Shown: positions 43,857 to 52,994, counted from the stretch's first letter. The stretch is DNA of 64,000 nt from Prosthecobacter sp. (GCA_021733925.1 JAIPJY010000006.1:1-64000), one strand, 5' to 3'. Program-made: numbers and translations. The notes: generated from the letters alone by a model not told the origin.

Positions 43857-45116
43857 ATGTCTTTGTCTCCGACCCAAGCTGACACTCCATCTCCCCTCAT
43901 GCGCCGAGCCTGGCTGATCGTAGGGCTGCTCTTTCCCGTGGCGCTGCTGAACTACCTGGACCGGCAGATGATCGCCTCGATGAAGGTCTCCGTGATGGGT
44001 GACATCAAGGACATCGGCAGCGAGGAAAACTGGGGACACATGCTCGCGTCATTCAAATGGGTCTATGCCATCTGCAGCCCCATCGGCGGGTACATCGCGG
44101 ACCGCTTCAGCCGCAAGCTGACGATCTGCGGCAGCTTGTTCGTGTGGTCGCTCATCACCTGGCTCACCGGGCATGTGAGCAGCTTCAACGAACTGTACTG
44201 GGCGCGCACGCTCATGGGCATCAGCGAGGCGTTTTACATTCCTGCTGCGCTGGCCTTGATCGCCGACTACCACACGGCCGGGACGCGTTCGCGCGCCATT
44301 GGGGTGCATCAGATGGGCATCTACTGCGGCGTGATGGTCGGCGGCTTTGCGGGATTCGTGGCAGATACGCCGGAGCTTGGCTGGCGCTTCATGTTCGACT
44401 TCACCGGACTGGCTGGCATTCTCTATGCCATCCCGCTGCTGCTCCTGCTGCGCGATGTGCCACGTCAGGCAGACACGCAGGAGGCGCTGAGCCCCACCGC
44501 GCGCGGCGGCGCTCTTGGAGAGCTGCTCTGCAATCGCAATTTCATCCTGCTCGTCTTCTACTTCACTCTGCCCGCGCTCGCCGCATGGGTTGTGCGCGAC
44601 TGGATGCCGGCGATCCTGCAAAAGGCCTTCAACATCAGCCAGGGCAAGGCTGGCGTGTCCGCCGCACTCTACTGGCAGGGGGCGGCGCTGTTCTCCGCGA
44701 TTCTCGGCGGCTGGCTGGCAGACCGCTGGATGCGGCGCAGTGAACGTGGCCGCATCTACGTCAGCGCCATTGGCATGATGCTCATCGTGCCCGCCATGTT
44801 TGGCGTGGGGAACGCACCCGCCTTGAACTCCTTCGGGCTCGCCATCGCCTCGCTAATCTTGTTTGGCGTCGGCTGGGGTTTCTTTGACTGCAACAACATG
44901 CCGATCCTCAGCCAGATCGTGAGGCCTCACATGCGCGCCACCGGCTATGGCCTCATGAACTTCGTCAGCATGATGTGCGGCGGAGTGGCCGACTGGGGCT
45001 TTGGCAGGATGAGTGACATGCACGTGCCGCTCAACGTCATCTTCGGCGTTTTCGCGATGGTCTGCGTGTTCTCGCTCGTACTTGTGCTGCTGATCCGCCC
45101 ACGTCCCGGAACGTGA
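43857..45116 (+). CDS. MFS transporter, anion:cation symporter (hexuronate-like) type
   Basis: A 419-residue 12-helix carrier. Family signatures: PVALLNYLDRQMIASMKVSV in helix 1, GGYIADRFSRKLTICGS between helices 2 and 3 (the classic MFS loop), and RTLMGISEAFYIPAALALIAD, which is close to the ACS family (ExuT/GudP/DgoT). Substrate cannot be read from sequence; a sugar acid is likely by family. A GTG start at 43842 is also possible; the ATG at 43857 is preferred. The gene is convergent with the cysteine desulfurase gene. Confidence 0.88.
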   Translation: MSLSPTQADTPSPLMRRAWLIVGLLFPVALLNYLDRQMIASMKVSVMGDIKDIGSEENWGHMLASFKWVYAICSPIGGYIADRFSRKLTICGSLFVWSLITWLTGHVSSFNELYWARTLMGISEAFYIPAALALIADYHTAGTRSRAIGVHQMGIYCGVMVGGFAGFVADTPELGWRFMFDFTGLAGILYAIPLLLLLRDVPRQADTQEALSPTARGGALGELLCNRNFILLVFYFTLPALAAWVVRDWMPAILQKAFNISQGKAGVSAALYWQGAALFSAILGGWLADRWMRRSERGRIYVSAIGMMLIVPAMFGVGNAPALNSFGLAIASLILFGVGWGFFDCNNMPILSQIVRPHMRATGYGLMNFVSMMCGGVADWGFGRMSDMHVPLNVIFGVFAMVCVFSLVLVLLIRPRPGT

Positions 45117-45121
45117 GGCCT

Positions 45122-46243
45122 CTACTGCGGTTTGCCACCTCGGTTCAGCTCCTCAAACACCTCAACGAACGAGGCGGCGAGCGCTTGCCAGTCTGCCTCC
45201 GTCGTTTCCCAACCGCCGCTGATGCGCACGACTCGCTTCAGCTCTTCCGCACTGGCGCCAAGTGCTGTCACCACGACTGAAGAACCCTCCTTGCCCGAAC
45301 TGCAGGCCGAACCTGTGGAGATGCTGAAGCCGCGACGCGACAGTCGCGTGAGCCATTTCAGATTGTCATGCTCCGGCATCACCATGAGCACGGTGTTCCA
45401 AAGTCGTGGCGCAGATTCGCTGATCACTCGCAGTGGTTCGAATCGCGCGCGCATCTCAGTGATGAAGCCATCACGCAGCTTGCTTTGCGTGTGTTGGATT
45501 TCGCTTAAACGCGGCGTGATCGCCTCCAAAGCGGTCACCATGGCCTCAATAGCCGGATAGTTTTCTGTGCCCGCACGCCGTCCGTTTTCCTGCGGACCGC
45601 CTCGGATGAAGCCGAGCCGCGAATCCTCTTTGGGCAGCACCAGGAATCCGCAGCCCTTGTTGCCGCCAAATTTGTGCGCGCTGCCGGTGATGTAATCGCA
45701 GTCGCCGAGGTCTGCGGCGTCGAGCTTGCCGAGCCATTGCGCGGCGTCCGTATGAAACAGCACGCCATGCTCTCGGCAGAGCGCGGCCAGTTCACGCCAG
45801 GGCTGCAACGCACCGCTTTCATTGTTCGCCGCCATCACGGAGACGAGTGCGGGACGTTTGGAAGTGATGAGTTGCTTCAGCTCTTCAACTTCAACAACAC
45901 CGCTCGCATTCACTGGCAGTTCCACCGCGTTCCGACCCCGTACTGCTTCACGCACACTTGGATGCTCGATGGCGGAGATTACAACGAGGGCGTCTGCTGG
46001 CAGCGAGGCAAACAAGGCGTTGTTCGACTCCGTGGCACCCGAGGTGAATACAATGCGTTCAGCCTCCGCACCGATCAGGTCACCCAGTCGTTCACGTGCA
46101 GACTCCAGCTGTTGGCTCGTCAGCCCGGCATCGCGATACAGGCTCGATGGATTGTGCCAATGCTTCTCGCTTGCCCGCAGCCACGCATCACGTGCGGCGG
46201 GATGCAGCGGCGTGGTGGCGTTGTAGTCAAAGTAGCCGTTCAT
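45122..46243 (-). CDS. Cysteine desulfurase (IscS/NifS family)
   Basis: PLP enzyme that takes sulfur from cysteine for transfer to acceptor proteins, 373 residues. Lys191 in GSAHKFGG carries PLP; the persulfide-forming Cys314 is in STGSACSSGKEG. As the fourth gene of the lpxK-fdhD operon it is a good candidate for the sulfur donor of FdhD, which sulfurates the molybdenum cofactor. It overlaps the upstream membrane protein gene by four bases. Confidence 0.93.
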   Translation of the reverse strand: MNGYFDYNATTPLHPAARDAWLRASEKHWHNPSSLYRDAGLTSQQLESARERLGDLIGAEAERIVFTSGATESNNALFASLPADALVVISAIEHPSVREAVRGRNAVELPVNASGVVEVEELKQLITSKRPALVSVMAANNESGALQPWRELAALCREHGVLFHTDAAQWLGKLDAADLGDCDYITGSAHKFGGNKGCGFLVLPKEDSRLGFIRGGPQENGRRAGTENYPAIEAMVTALEAITPRLSEIQHTQSKLRDGFITEMRARFEPLRVISESAPRLWNTVLMVMPEHDNLKWLTRLSRRGFSISTGSACSSGKEGSSVVVTALGASAEELKRVVRISGGWETTEADWQALAASFVEVFEELNRGGKPQ

Positions 46244-46662
46244 GCAGCAGGCTTGAAACGGGAAGGCAGCGGGATGTGCAGCAGCATCAGAATGAATGCG
46301 AGGCCGATGTAGGGCAGCCAGGCGTCTCCTTTGCCGTTCGAGAGAATGCCATTGACGAATCCCAGCACGCCAACGCCCTCGCTCAGCGCAAAGACCACGA
46401 CATTGCCTGCGATAAAGCGTCCACGATGCGCCGGATCATCCAGACTAAGTGCTCCTGTGATAAAACCGCCGAGCAGCAGTTTGCGCAGGAAAAAGCTCAG
46501 GACCGCCGCACTGCCAGCGGCAAGAGCGATGATCTGCCCCAATGACTTCGGGTCACCATGAGTGGGAGCGAAGCTCATGACATTCAGCATGACGGCATAA
46601 AGGCAGAGCGAGCCGCAAAGCGCCCCCCAGATGATGAAGACGATGAGTTGAACCGGTTTCAT
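46240..46662 (-). CDS. Four-helix membrane protein in the fdhD operon
   Basis: A 140-residue protein with hydrophobic stretches at about residues 5-27, 43-63, 84-105 and 113-130, without recognised domain. It resembles the small membrane proteins often seen next to respiratory genes but no function can be named. Both ends overlap neighbours by four bases (ATGA), which makes it a real cistron between fdhD and the cysteine desulfurase gene. Confidence 0.72.
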   Translation of the reverse strand: MKPVQLIVFIIWGALCGSLCLYAVMLNVMSFAPTHGDPKSLGQIIALAAGSAAVLSFFLRKLLLGGFITGALSLDDPAHRGRFIAGNVVVFALSEGVGVLGFVNGILSNGKGDAWLPYIGLAFILMLLHIPLPSRFKPAA

Positions 46663-47483
46663 GATGACATCTCCACACGTCGTGGATGGGTGTAAACATT
46701 CATCGTTTCACCGCGCAGAAAGCCGATGAGCGTCTGACCTGCCTCCTGTGCGAAATCGACGGCGAGACTGCTGGGCGCGGAAATGGCCGCGACAAGCGCG
46801 ATGCCACCTGCCAGCGCCTTTTGAATGATCTCAAACGACACCCGGCCACTCACCAGCAGGATGTGCCGATCCAACGGCAGCAGGTCGCGTTGCAAAGCAT
46901 AGCCAAGGATTTTATCGAGCGCGTTGTGGCGTCCCACATCCTCACGGAGTACGACCAGATTGCCTTCAAGATCATATAAACCGCTCGCATGCAGTCCGCC
47001 TGTTTTGGCAAAGGTTTCCTGGGCAGCACGCAGCTTGTCCGGCAGGCTGGCGATCAGTTTGGGCGAGACCTGCCAGTCTCCCTTCACAGCGGGAAATTGC
47101 TGAAACACGCTCTCGATGCTCGTCTTGCCACAGAGCCCGCAGCTGGAGGCGCTGAAGACATGACGTGTCAGCGAGTCCCAGTTCACCACCGCTCCGCCGA
47201 GCAGCACATCGACGATGTTGCCATGCTTGTTGTTGGTGCTGGGACATTGCGAGACTTCGAGAATGTCACGCGGCCGCTGCACCACGCCTTCGCTGACGAG
47301 AAAACCGGCGGCGAGTTCTTCATCATGACCCGGCGTGCGCATCACCACGGCCACGGAACGGCCTTCGACGCGGATTTCGAGCGGCTCCTCACGGGCGGTG
47401 ACATCACCGACTTCGCTGGTGCCGCCAGCAGTACTCACCTTGTGAACACGCACTGCGGCCATGGCTGGATTTTCCGTGCTCAT
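46659..47483 (-). CDS. fdhD: Formate dehydrogenase accessory sulfurtransferase FdhD
   Basis: Transfers sulfur from a cysteine desulfurase to the molybdenum cofactor, which formate dehydrogenases need. The 274-residue protein has the CxxC active site in SCGLCGKTS (Cys115 and Cys118), and family signatures EEPLEIRVEGR, RTPGHDEELAAGFL, GGLHASGLYD and REDVGRHNALDKI. The longer frame runs back into lpxK; ATG 47483 is the start and overlaps the lpxK stop codon by one base (TAATG). No formate dehydrogenase gene is in this window. Confidence 0.94.
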   Translation of the reverse strand: MSTENPAMAAVRVHKVSTAGGTSEVGDVTAREEPLEIRVEGRSVAVVMRTPGHDEELAAGFLVSEGVVQRPRDILEVSQCPSTNNKHGNIVDVLLGGAVVNWDSLTRHVFSASSCGLCGKTSIESVFQQFPAVKGDWQVSPKLIASLPDKLRAAQETFAKTGGLHASGLYDLEGNLVVLREDVGRHNALDKILGYALQRDLLPLDRHILLVSGRVSFEIIQKALAGGIALVAAISAPSSLAVDFAQEAGQTLIGFLRGETMNVYTHPRRVEMSS

Positions 47484-48706
47484 TACGAGGACTCCATGAA
47501 ATCTGCCGGCAGCACTCCTGCCGGAACCCGGCGCGGTTCGGCGATGAGACGTACCATTTTGTCGAAGATGTCCCGGCCACGGATGATCTCGATCTCCACG
47601 CGCATGAAATAGAATGGAATGTCGGCGACGGGCAGTTTCGGAAAGCGCACAAAATCCTTCTCGGTAGTGACCATGCAATGCACGTCACGCCGCACGCAGC
47701 GCTCGACGAAATTTTTCAACTCTGGTCCGCGAAAACGATGATGATCCGCGAATCGGGCGATGACTTCGACCTTGGCACCGAGTTTGCGCAGGCCATTTTC
47801 AAAACTCTCCGGTACGGCGATGCCGGAAAGCGCGCCCACAAATTGATCGCGTAATCCGTCGATCGGCAGGCGCTCGCCGGTATGAATGTTTTCGTAATGC
47901 ATCGCACGATGGCGACACTCGATGATCTCGGCGGCGCGGTTGTAGCGGCGGATCTGCTTGACCACGTCCTCGCTGTCGCCATCGGACTTCGTGATGAAAA
48001 TGTAGCTGGCTCGGCGCAGGCTGCGCGGCGGCTCGCGCAGCGTGCCTCGCGGCAGCATGTAGCCGTTGTTGCCAAACACCGCCGTTTTGTCGATCAGCAC
48101 AATGTCGTGGCGGTGCTTGAGCTTGAGGTATTGCAGACCGTCATCCAGCACAAGCACATCGGCGCCGAAGCGCTGAATTGCATGCGCTCCGGCCTTCACA
48201 CGGTTTTTATCCACCACGACAGGGATGCCGGGGCAGTTCTTCGCCAGCATGAAAGGTTCGTCGCCTGCATTGTGCGAATCGAGCAGCACGTTCTCACCAT
48301 CGGAGACGATGCGGGGCAGGGGTTCAGGCGGTTTGGGAATGAAGCCAAATCGTGCCGCCAATTTTTTTGAGAACGGCAGTTTCTTCTGCCGCTTGCTCTT
48401 GTAGCCCCGGCTCAGAATGCACACGCGGCGGCCATGCTCATGCAGGGCTTTCGCCAGCATTTCCACCACCGGTGTTTTGCCGGTGCCGCCGACGGTGAGA
48501 TTGCCCACGCTGATGACCGGCACGCCCAGATGGTGGTCATGGATGTAGCGATGGCGGTACAAATAGAGCCGTGTCCGCACCACCGCTGAATAGATGCCGG
48601 AAAGTCCACGGAAGACGACCCGCAGCAACGAAGCGCGGATGCCACGGCGATTGTTGATCACCACGTCGATGATGAAGTTTTCGATGTCTTCCAGAGTGTC
48701 TTTCAC
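47483..48706 (-). CDS. lpxK: Tetraacyldisaccharide 4'-kinase
   Basis: Lipid A kinase of the inner membrane: phosphorylates the 4' position of the disaccharide precursor. Walker A motif SVGNLTVGGTGKTP (residues 66-79), then RVCILSRGYKSK, NAGDEPFMLA and VLVLDDGLQYL are LpxK signatures. At 407 residues it is longer than the E. coli enzyme (328), with an insertion of about 40 residues after Arg-Gly-Tyr (residues 100-135). It leads an overlapping operon with fdhD. Presence shows an LPS-type outer membrane. Confidence 0.94.
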   Translation of the reverse strand: MKDTLEDIENFIIDVVINNRRGIRASLLRVVFRGLSGIYSAVVRTRLYLYRHRYIHDHHLGVPVISVGNLTVGGTGKTPVVEMLAKALHEHGRRVCILSRGYKSKRQKKLPFSKKLAARFGFIPKPPEPLPRIVSDGENVLLDSHNAGDEPFMLAKNCPGIPVVVDKNRVKAGAHAIQRFGADVLVLDDGLQYLKLKHRHDIVLIDKTAVFGNNGYMLPRGTLREPPRSLRRASYIFITKSDGDSEDVVKQIRRYNRAAEIIECRHRAMHYENIHTGERLPIDGLRDQFVGALSGIAVPESFENGLRKLGAKVEVIARFADHHRFRGPELKNFVERCVRRDVHCMVTTEKDFVRFPKLPVADIPFYFMRVEIEIIRGRDIFDKMVRLIAEPRRVPAGVLPADFMESS

Positions 48707-48788
48707 AGAAGGGCATTGGAGGCGGGAAAGCGCATCACGTCAACGAGACGCCTTGCAGTTTGCAGAGGAGTTTTGTAGCCTTGTGGGC

Positions 48789-50432
48789 ATGAAATTCATT
48801 TCCTGGGTGCTGCTGGGTCTGGTCATGGCCGTGAACTCCGTTCAAGCCCGCCCGCTGGCAGATGCCGCTGCGCAGTTCGGCAAGCACCTCAAAGCCGGGT
48901 GCATCGTCACGGGGGAAGGCATGGGCGACGATGTGAAATTTGCCATCGTCGGCTCGGCACCCGAAGCAGGAGACCTGCCGCCGGAGAAACTGGTTTTCGA
49001 GATAGGCTTCATCACCAAGGTATTTACGGGACTGCTGCTGGCGCAGGCGGTGGTGGAGAAGAAAGTGACGCTGGATGCGACGCTCGGCAGCCTGCTGGCC
49101 GGCAAGGTGAAGTTTACGGACCCCCGCGTCGCGGCGATCACACTGAAGCAGCTGGCCACCCACACCAGCGGCTTGCCACGCTTACCGGACAATGCCGTGG
49201 CGGGTGCCTTGGAGGAGGACCCCTATGCCAGCTATGATGAAAAGCTGCTGCTGAACTATCTGGCTGGCGCCAAGCTCGATGGCGAGGGGCTTTTCACCTT
49301 AAGCTACTCAAACCTCGGCGCGGGGCTGCTCGGGCATCTGCTGGGAGAGGTTTATCACATGTCATGGGATCAGGCGGTGGTGGAAAAAATCTGCAAGCCG
49401 CTTGGCATGCAGGACACCGCCGTTCAGCCTCCGGCCAGACTCCGGCTTGCCACACCGCATGATGGGGATAAGGAGACAAAGCCTTGGCATTTTATCTCGA
49501 TGGCAGGTTGTGGGGCCCTGCGGAGTACGGCGGCGGACATGATGACATTCGGCGAGGCACTGCTACACCCTGACAGGACTTCATTGAAGGAGGCCTTTGC
49601 GCTCGCGCTGCAGCCGCAGGCTGACGCACCCTCCCAGGGCGGGCAGATCGGTCTGGGGGTGCTGATGGGAAAGTTTGAGGGTGAAGCGACCCTGCACCAT
49701 GACGGCGGCACTGGTGGTTTTTGCTCCGGACTGCAGGTGATCCCTGCGAAAGGAATCGTGCGCGTGGTTCTGATCAACAACAACTCCATCGCCGGCGGCC
49801 AGGTCATCGCCCGCACATCCGAGGTCAAGCCGGTGGATCCCGCGACGCAGAAAGAAATCACCCTTCCTGCAGATTTGATGAAGCAGTATCCGGGCGTCTA
49901 TGATCTCGACCGCGACTTCCGCTTCACTGTGCTGCTGCGTGACGGTCAGATATACGTGAGGCTGACCGGACAGCCGTTTCTTCCAGTCTCTGCCAAGGCA
50001 ACGGATCGTTTCTTTAACAAAGTCGTCGCCGCGGAGATCGCCTTCAATCGGCGTGAAGGTGAAATCCAGTCACTGACGCTGTTTCAAAACGGCAACGAAC
50101 TCACCGCCAAGCGCAGCAGCACTGCGCCGCCGGAGTATCAACTGCGATCCGCCAAAGAGCTGCAGCCCTATGTGGGAAAGTATGATCTGATGGGTTCGAA
50201 GGCGCTCGCCATCACCGTGCAGGCCGACACTCTGTTTGCTCAGATAGATGGACAGCCAGCACTGCCTGTCTTTGAGACGGCGCCCGATCGCTTCGAATAC
50301 GATGCGGTGAAGGCCGCACTCGTCTTTACGCGGAATGACAAGCAGCAGATCAACGGTCTCACGTTCCTGCAAAACGGCCTGACGGTTCCTGCACCGCGCG
50401 TCAAGACCCCGACCAGTGTCCCGAAGCCGTGA
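48789..50432 (+). CDS. Serine hydrolase/beta-lactamase-like protein with missing nucleophile
   Basis: A 547-residue secreted protein (leader MKFISWVLLGLVMAVNSVQA) of the class C beta-lactamase / PBP4-like fold. The YxN motif (SYSNLGAGLLG) and the HDGGTGGF box are present, but in place of the SxxK nucleophile motif there is F74-I-T-K77: codon 49008-49010 is TTC, one base from the expected TCC. The later part (about 340-545) holds two DUF3471-like repeats (YPGVYDLDRDF, YVGKYDLMGSK). Either a substrate-binding pseudoenzyme or a recent mutation. Ends 32 bases inside the convergent methyltransferase gene. Confidence 0.85.
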   Translation: MKFISWVLLGLVMAVNSVQARPLADAAAQFGKHLKAGCIVTGEGMGDDVKFAIVGSAPEAGDLPPEKLVFEIGFITKVFTGLLLAQAVVEKKVTLDATLGSLLAGKVKFTDPRVAAITLKQLATHTSGLPRLPDNAVAGALEEDPYASYDEKLLLNYLAGAKLDGEGLFTLSYSNLGAGLLGHLLGEVYHMSWDQAVVEKICKPLGMQDTAVQPPARLRLATPHDGDKETKPWHFISMAGCGALRSTAADMMTFGEALLHPDRTSLKEAFALALQPQADAPSQGGQIGLGVLMGKFEGEATLHHDGGTGGFCSGLQVIPAKGIVRVVLINNNSIAGGQVIARTSEVKPVDPATQKEITLPADLMKQYPGVYDLDRDFRFTVLLRDGQIYVRLTGQPFLPVSAKATDRFFNKVVAAEIAFNRREGEIQSLTLFQNGNELTAKRSSTAPPEYQLRSAKELQPYVGKYDLMGSKALAITVQADTLFAQIDGQPALPVFETAPDRFEYDAVKAALVFTRNDKQQINGLTFLQNGLTVPAPRVKTPTSVPKP

Positions 50433-51378
50433 GCCGATTTTCCTTCTCGGCCAGCGCCAGGATCGTCTGAAAATGCGGGCTTTTGCTTTCGCGGTGCACC
50501 ACGCTCGTCTCGATTTTTTTGAATCCGGCGCGGCTGAGCATGTCGTGCAAGTCGCTCTCAGAAAAGCCGAGCCAGACATCCGCATAGAGATCACGCGCCT
50601 GCTCAAACTGATGTTTGAGGAGATCCAGCACCACGATGCGACCGCCCGGTCTCAGGATGGTCAGCGCGGCTTTGAGCGCCTTCTCCGGATTCTGCGCATG
50701 ATGCAGCGCCTGGCTGAGGAAGACCAGATCCACACTCATCGGCGGGATCGGTGGTGCTTCAATGTCACCGAGACGAAATTCAAGGTTCGCAAAACCATGC
50801 TTCTGCGCCAGCTCCGCGCCGTAAGCCACCATCTTCTCGCTGTTATCGACGGCGATCACTTTTTTAGCCCGTTCGGCGAGTAGTTGCGAAAGCGTGCCCT
50901 CGCCTGCGCCGAGATCGGCAATGACCAGCGGCGGCATGAGCTTGAGCAAAGTCTCGCCCAGACCCTTCCACGAACGACCGGGAATGTAGTGACGGCCAAA
51001 CTTGCCCGCCAGCGCGTCGAAGTAGGCCTTCGCCGTTTGCACCCGTTTGCGCAGCACGATTTGCAGTGCTTCAGCGTCCTTGGTCACCTCACGCAGTTCA
51101 GCTCCCGCCGCTTCCAGCAGCGCGAGAAAATGCTCATGGGTCGGCTGATCCTTGGCAGCAGGCTCATCGAGCTGATACAGCCGGTTCTTGCCACTGCGGC
51201 GGTCGCTTACCAGCCCTGCCGCCTTCAATTTGGCAAGCTGGGCGGAGATGTTGGACTGCGGCAGTGACAGCACCTCCTGCAGCTCCGCTACGCTCAGCTC
51301 TTCCTGCTTGAGCAGCAAAAGCAGCCGCACCCGCGTGGGGTCGGCAATGAGACTGAGTGATTTAAGGACGGAAGCCAA
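50401..51378 (-). CDS. ArsR-type regulator fused to an SAM-dependent methyltransferase
   Basis: A 325-residue protein. Residues about 1-85 are an ArsR-type winged helix (DPTRVRLLLLLKQEELSVAE, SLPQSNISAQLAKLKAAGLV) without the ArsR metal-binding cysteines. Residues about 130-325 are a class I methyltransferase with motif I LVIADLGAGEGTLSQLL, motif II VIAVDNSEKMV and FLSQALHHAQNPEKAL. This arrangement occurs in several phyla, often by genes of methionine or SAM metabolism, but no such gene is next to it here. Overlaps the 3' end of the hydrolase gene by 32 bases. Confidence 0.9.
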   Translation of the reverse strand: MASVLKSLSLIADPTRVRLLLLLKQEELSVAELQEVLSLPQSNISAQLAKLKAAGLVSDRRSGKNRLYQLDEPAAKDQPTHEHFLALLEAAGAELREVTKDAEALQIVLRKRVQTAKAYFDALAGKFGRHYIPGRSWKGLGETLLKLMPPLVIADLGAGEGTLSQLLAERAKKVIAVDNSEKMVAYGAELAQKHGFANLEFRLGDIEAPPIPPMSVDLVFLSQALHHAQNPEKALKAALTILRPGGRIVVLDLLKHQFEQARDLYADVWLGFSESDLHDMLSRAGFKKIETSVVHRESKSPHFQTILALAEKENRLTASGHWSGS

Positions 51379-51437
51379 GGTGATGCCATCGTATCAACGC
51401 ATCATGATTCATCAATGCCAGACTTTCGGACGGGGAT

Positions 51438-52130
51438 TCAGAGCTTTGAAGCCGCCCAGATGCCCGCCTTGCTCTGCTGGGCCCGCCGCCGCAGCTCCTG
51501 CAGCTCCAGTGCGTAGTCATTGATGGAACGTGAATCCGCAGGCAGGCTCGAAGTCACACCCGCCACGCGTGCAAAGCCCTGCTGCACCAGCAGGTCTGCC
51601 AGATACACCTGTTTGCCGGGGCTGATTTCCACCAGAATCAGCGCGTAGTACCGGCTGAGTCCCGGCACCTCCTCCCAGCGTGTCATCACCGTGAAAGGCT
51701 GCTGCTTGAGCAACTGCGTCACATACTGAGCCGCCCGCTGCCCCTCCTCGATGACGTGCTGGCTGCTGACGCCAAAGTAACGCGCTTGCTCCTGCACGCG
51801 TTGCGGATGGGTCAGTGAAATGTCCGGTGCATCGACGAAGTAGAGCACAAAAATGTGCTCGTCTTCCGTGTCGCTCACCTTGATGCGCAGTGTGTCCGCC
51901 TCGTTGGCGCGGCTTTCGACCAGCTTGGACTTGGGGAAAATTTTGTATTCCGGCAGCGGCACACGGCCGGTTGCGGACCGCACCTGCCCCATGGGCACCT
52001 GGGCCACCGCCACAGGCAACGCCTGCAACGGCGAAGGCCGGCTTTCCTTCAGCAGAATCGCCACGAGCACGATGATCAGCACCAGCACGCAAGTGATGGC
52101 GAGATTCAGCAATGTGTCACGGAAAGGCAT
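51438..52130 (-). CDS. Membrane-anchored thermonuclease (SNase)-like protein
   Basis: A 230-residue protein with one N-terminal membrane segment (about 8-28, AITCVLVLIIVLVAILL) and an SNase-like OB fold (about 75-225): FVLYFVDAPDI, RYYALILVEISPGKQVYLAD, LVQQGFARVAG and the C-terminal LRRRAQQSKAGIWA. The catalytic Arg-Glu-Arg set of staphylococcal nuclease is only partly conserved (the Arg of RLxGIDxPE is replaced: DAPDI), so nuclease activity is uncertain. Divergent from the FCD regulator gene, with which it may share the operator at 52267. Confidence 0.72.
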   Translation of the reverse strand: MPFRDTLLNLAITCVLVLIIVLVAILLKESRPSPLQALPVAVAQVPMGQVRSATGRVPLPEYKIFPKSKLVESRANEADTLRIKVSDTEDEHIFVLYFVDAPDISLTHPQRVQEQARYFGVSSQHVIEEGQRAAQYVTQLLKQQPFTVMTRWEEVPGLSRYYALILVEISPGKQVYLADLLVQQGFARVAGVTSSLPADSRSINDYALELQELRRRAQQSKAGIWAASKL

Positions 52131-52266
52131 GTGCAGCGGTCAGGGATTCGTCCGGCCCACTGTCCCGCGTTCAGGCGGGTGCTCAAGCCGCAAGTGCTTT
52201 GGCGGTGAGAATGCTGCCTGCCGCCACTTGGAAAGTCGTCACGAAAGAATTTGGCATCCACTTCGT

Positions 52267-52290
52267 AATTGGTATGACCTCCTACCAATT
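52267..52290. promoter_or_regulatory. FadR/UxuR-type operator before the FCD regulator
   Basis: AATTGGTA-TGACCTCC-TACCAATT: perfect 8-bp inverted repeat with an 8-base spacer, ending two bases before the regulator start codon at 52293. The half sites are the same as in PdhR, UxuR and LldR operators (ATTGGTnnnACCAAT-like), which also contain TTGGTATGACC seen here. As it covers the place where the ribosome should bind, the FCD regulator very probably represses its own operon. It is also in the gap to the divergent SNase gene. Confidence 0.75.
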
Positions 52291-52292
52291 GC

Positions 52293-52994
52293 ATGACGAT
52301 TACCCCGCTTAAACCCACCCCTTCGCTTGTTGAGCAGGTCTGCTCGCGCCTCGCGCGTCAGTTGCGTGATGAGGTCGATACTGGCGATGGCAAACTACCA
52401 CCGGAACGGCTCATGGCCGAGCGTCTCGGCGTGAGCCGCACGGTGCTGCGTGAGGCAACAAAGAGGCTCGAACTGCAGGGCCTGCTGGAAATCCGCCATG
52501 GCAGCGGCATCCGGGCGGTGAACCGGCTGCACAAGCCGCTGAGCGGTTCCTTGTCGATCCTGCTTCCTGAGCTGCCGGAACGGTTGCGCCAGTTGAGTGA
52601 GGCCCGTGCCGCCATCGAGCCGGAGATCGCACGTCAGGCCGCCGTAAAGGCCAAGGCCCCGGATGTGAAGCAGTTGCGTGGCATTCATGAGCGCCTGCTG
52701 GTGGCTGAAACCCACGACGAAGCCGTCGAGGCGGACATCGACTTTCACCGCACGCTGGCTCGTATCGCGGGAAACGAGATCTTGAAACTCATGCTCGAAT
52801 CGCTGGCGGACTTGGGGCGTGAAAGCCGCCAGGTGACGATTGGCAACGTCGGCAGGCAGCGCGCCATCGACCATCATGCCGCCATCTTAAATGCGATCGC
52901 CGCGCATGATGCCAACGCCGCAGCCAAGGCGATGAAACACCACCTGGACGAGGCGGCGCTCGATCTGGCCACCAAAGCGAAAACCAAACGATGA
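52293..52994 (+). CDS. FadR/GntR-family regulator with FCD domain
   Basis: A 233-residue regulator. The winged helix (about residues 8-70) shows LPPERLMAERLGVSRTVLRE and LLEIRHGSGIRAV; the all-alpha FCD ligand domain (about 85-225) has ARAAIEPEIARQAA, DIDFHRTLARIAGNEI and HHAAILNAIAAHD with His residues that hold the metal/carboxylate ligand. FCD regulators sense short hydroxy- or keto-acids and uronate derivatives. It is the first gene of the operon that follows (overlap ATGA with the PSD1 gene). Confidence 0.94.
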   Translation: MTITPLKPTPSLVEQVCSRLARQLRDEVDTGDGKLPPERLMAERLGVSRTVLREATKRLELQGLLEIRHGSGIRAVNRLHKPLSGSLSILLPELPERLRQLSEARAAIEPEIARQAAVKAKAPDVKQLRGIHERLLVAETHDEAVEADIDFHRTLARIAGNEILKLMLESLADLGRESRQVTIGNVGRQRAIDHHAAILNAIAAHDANAAAKAMKHHLDEAALDLATKAKTKR

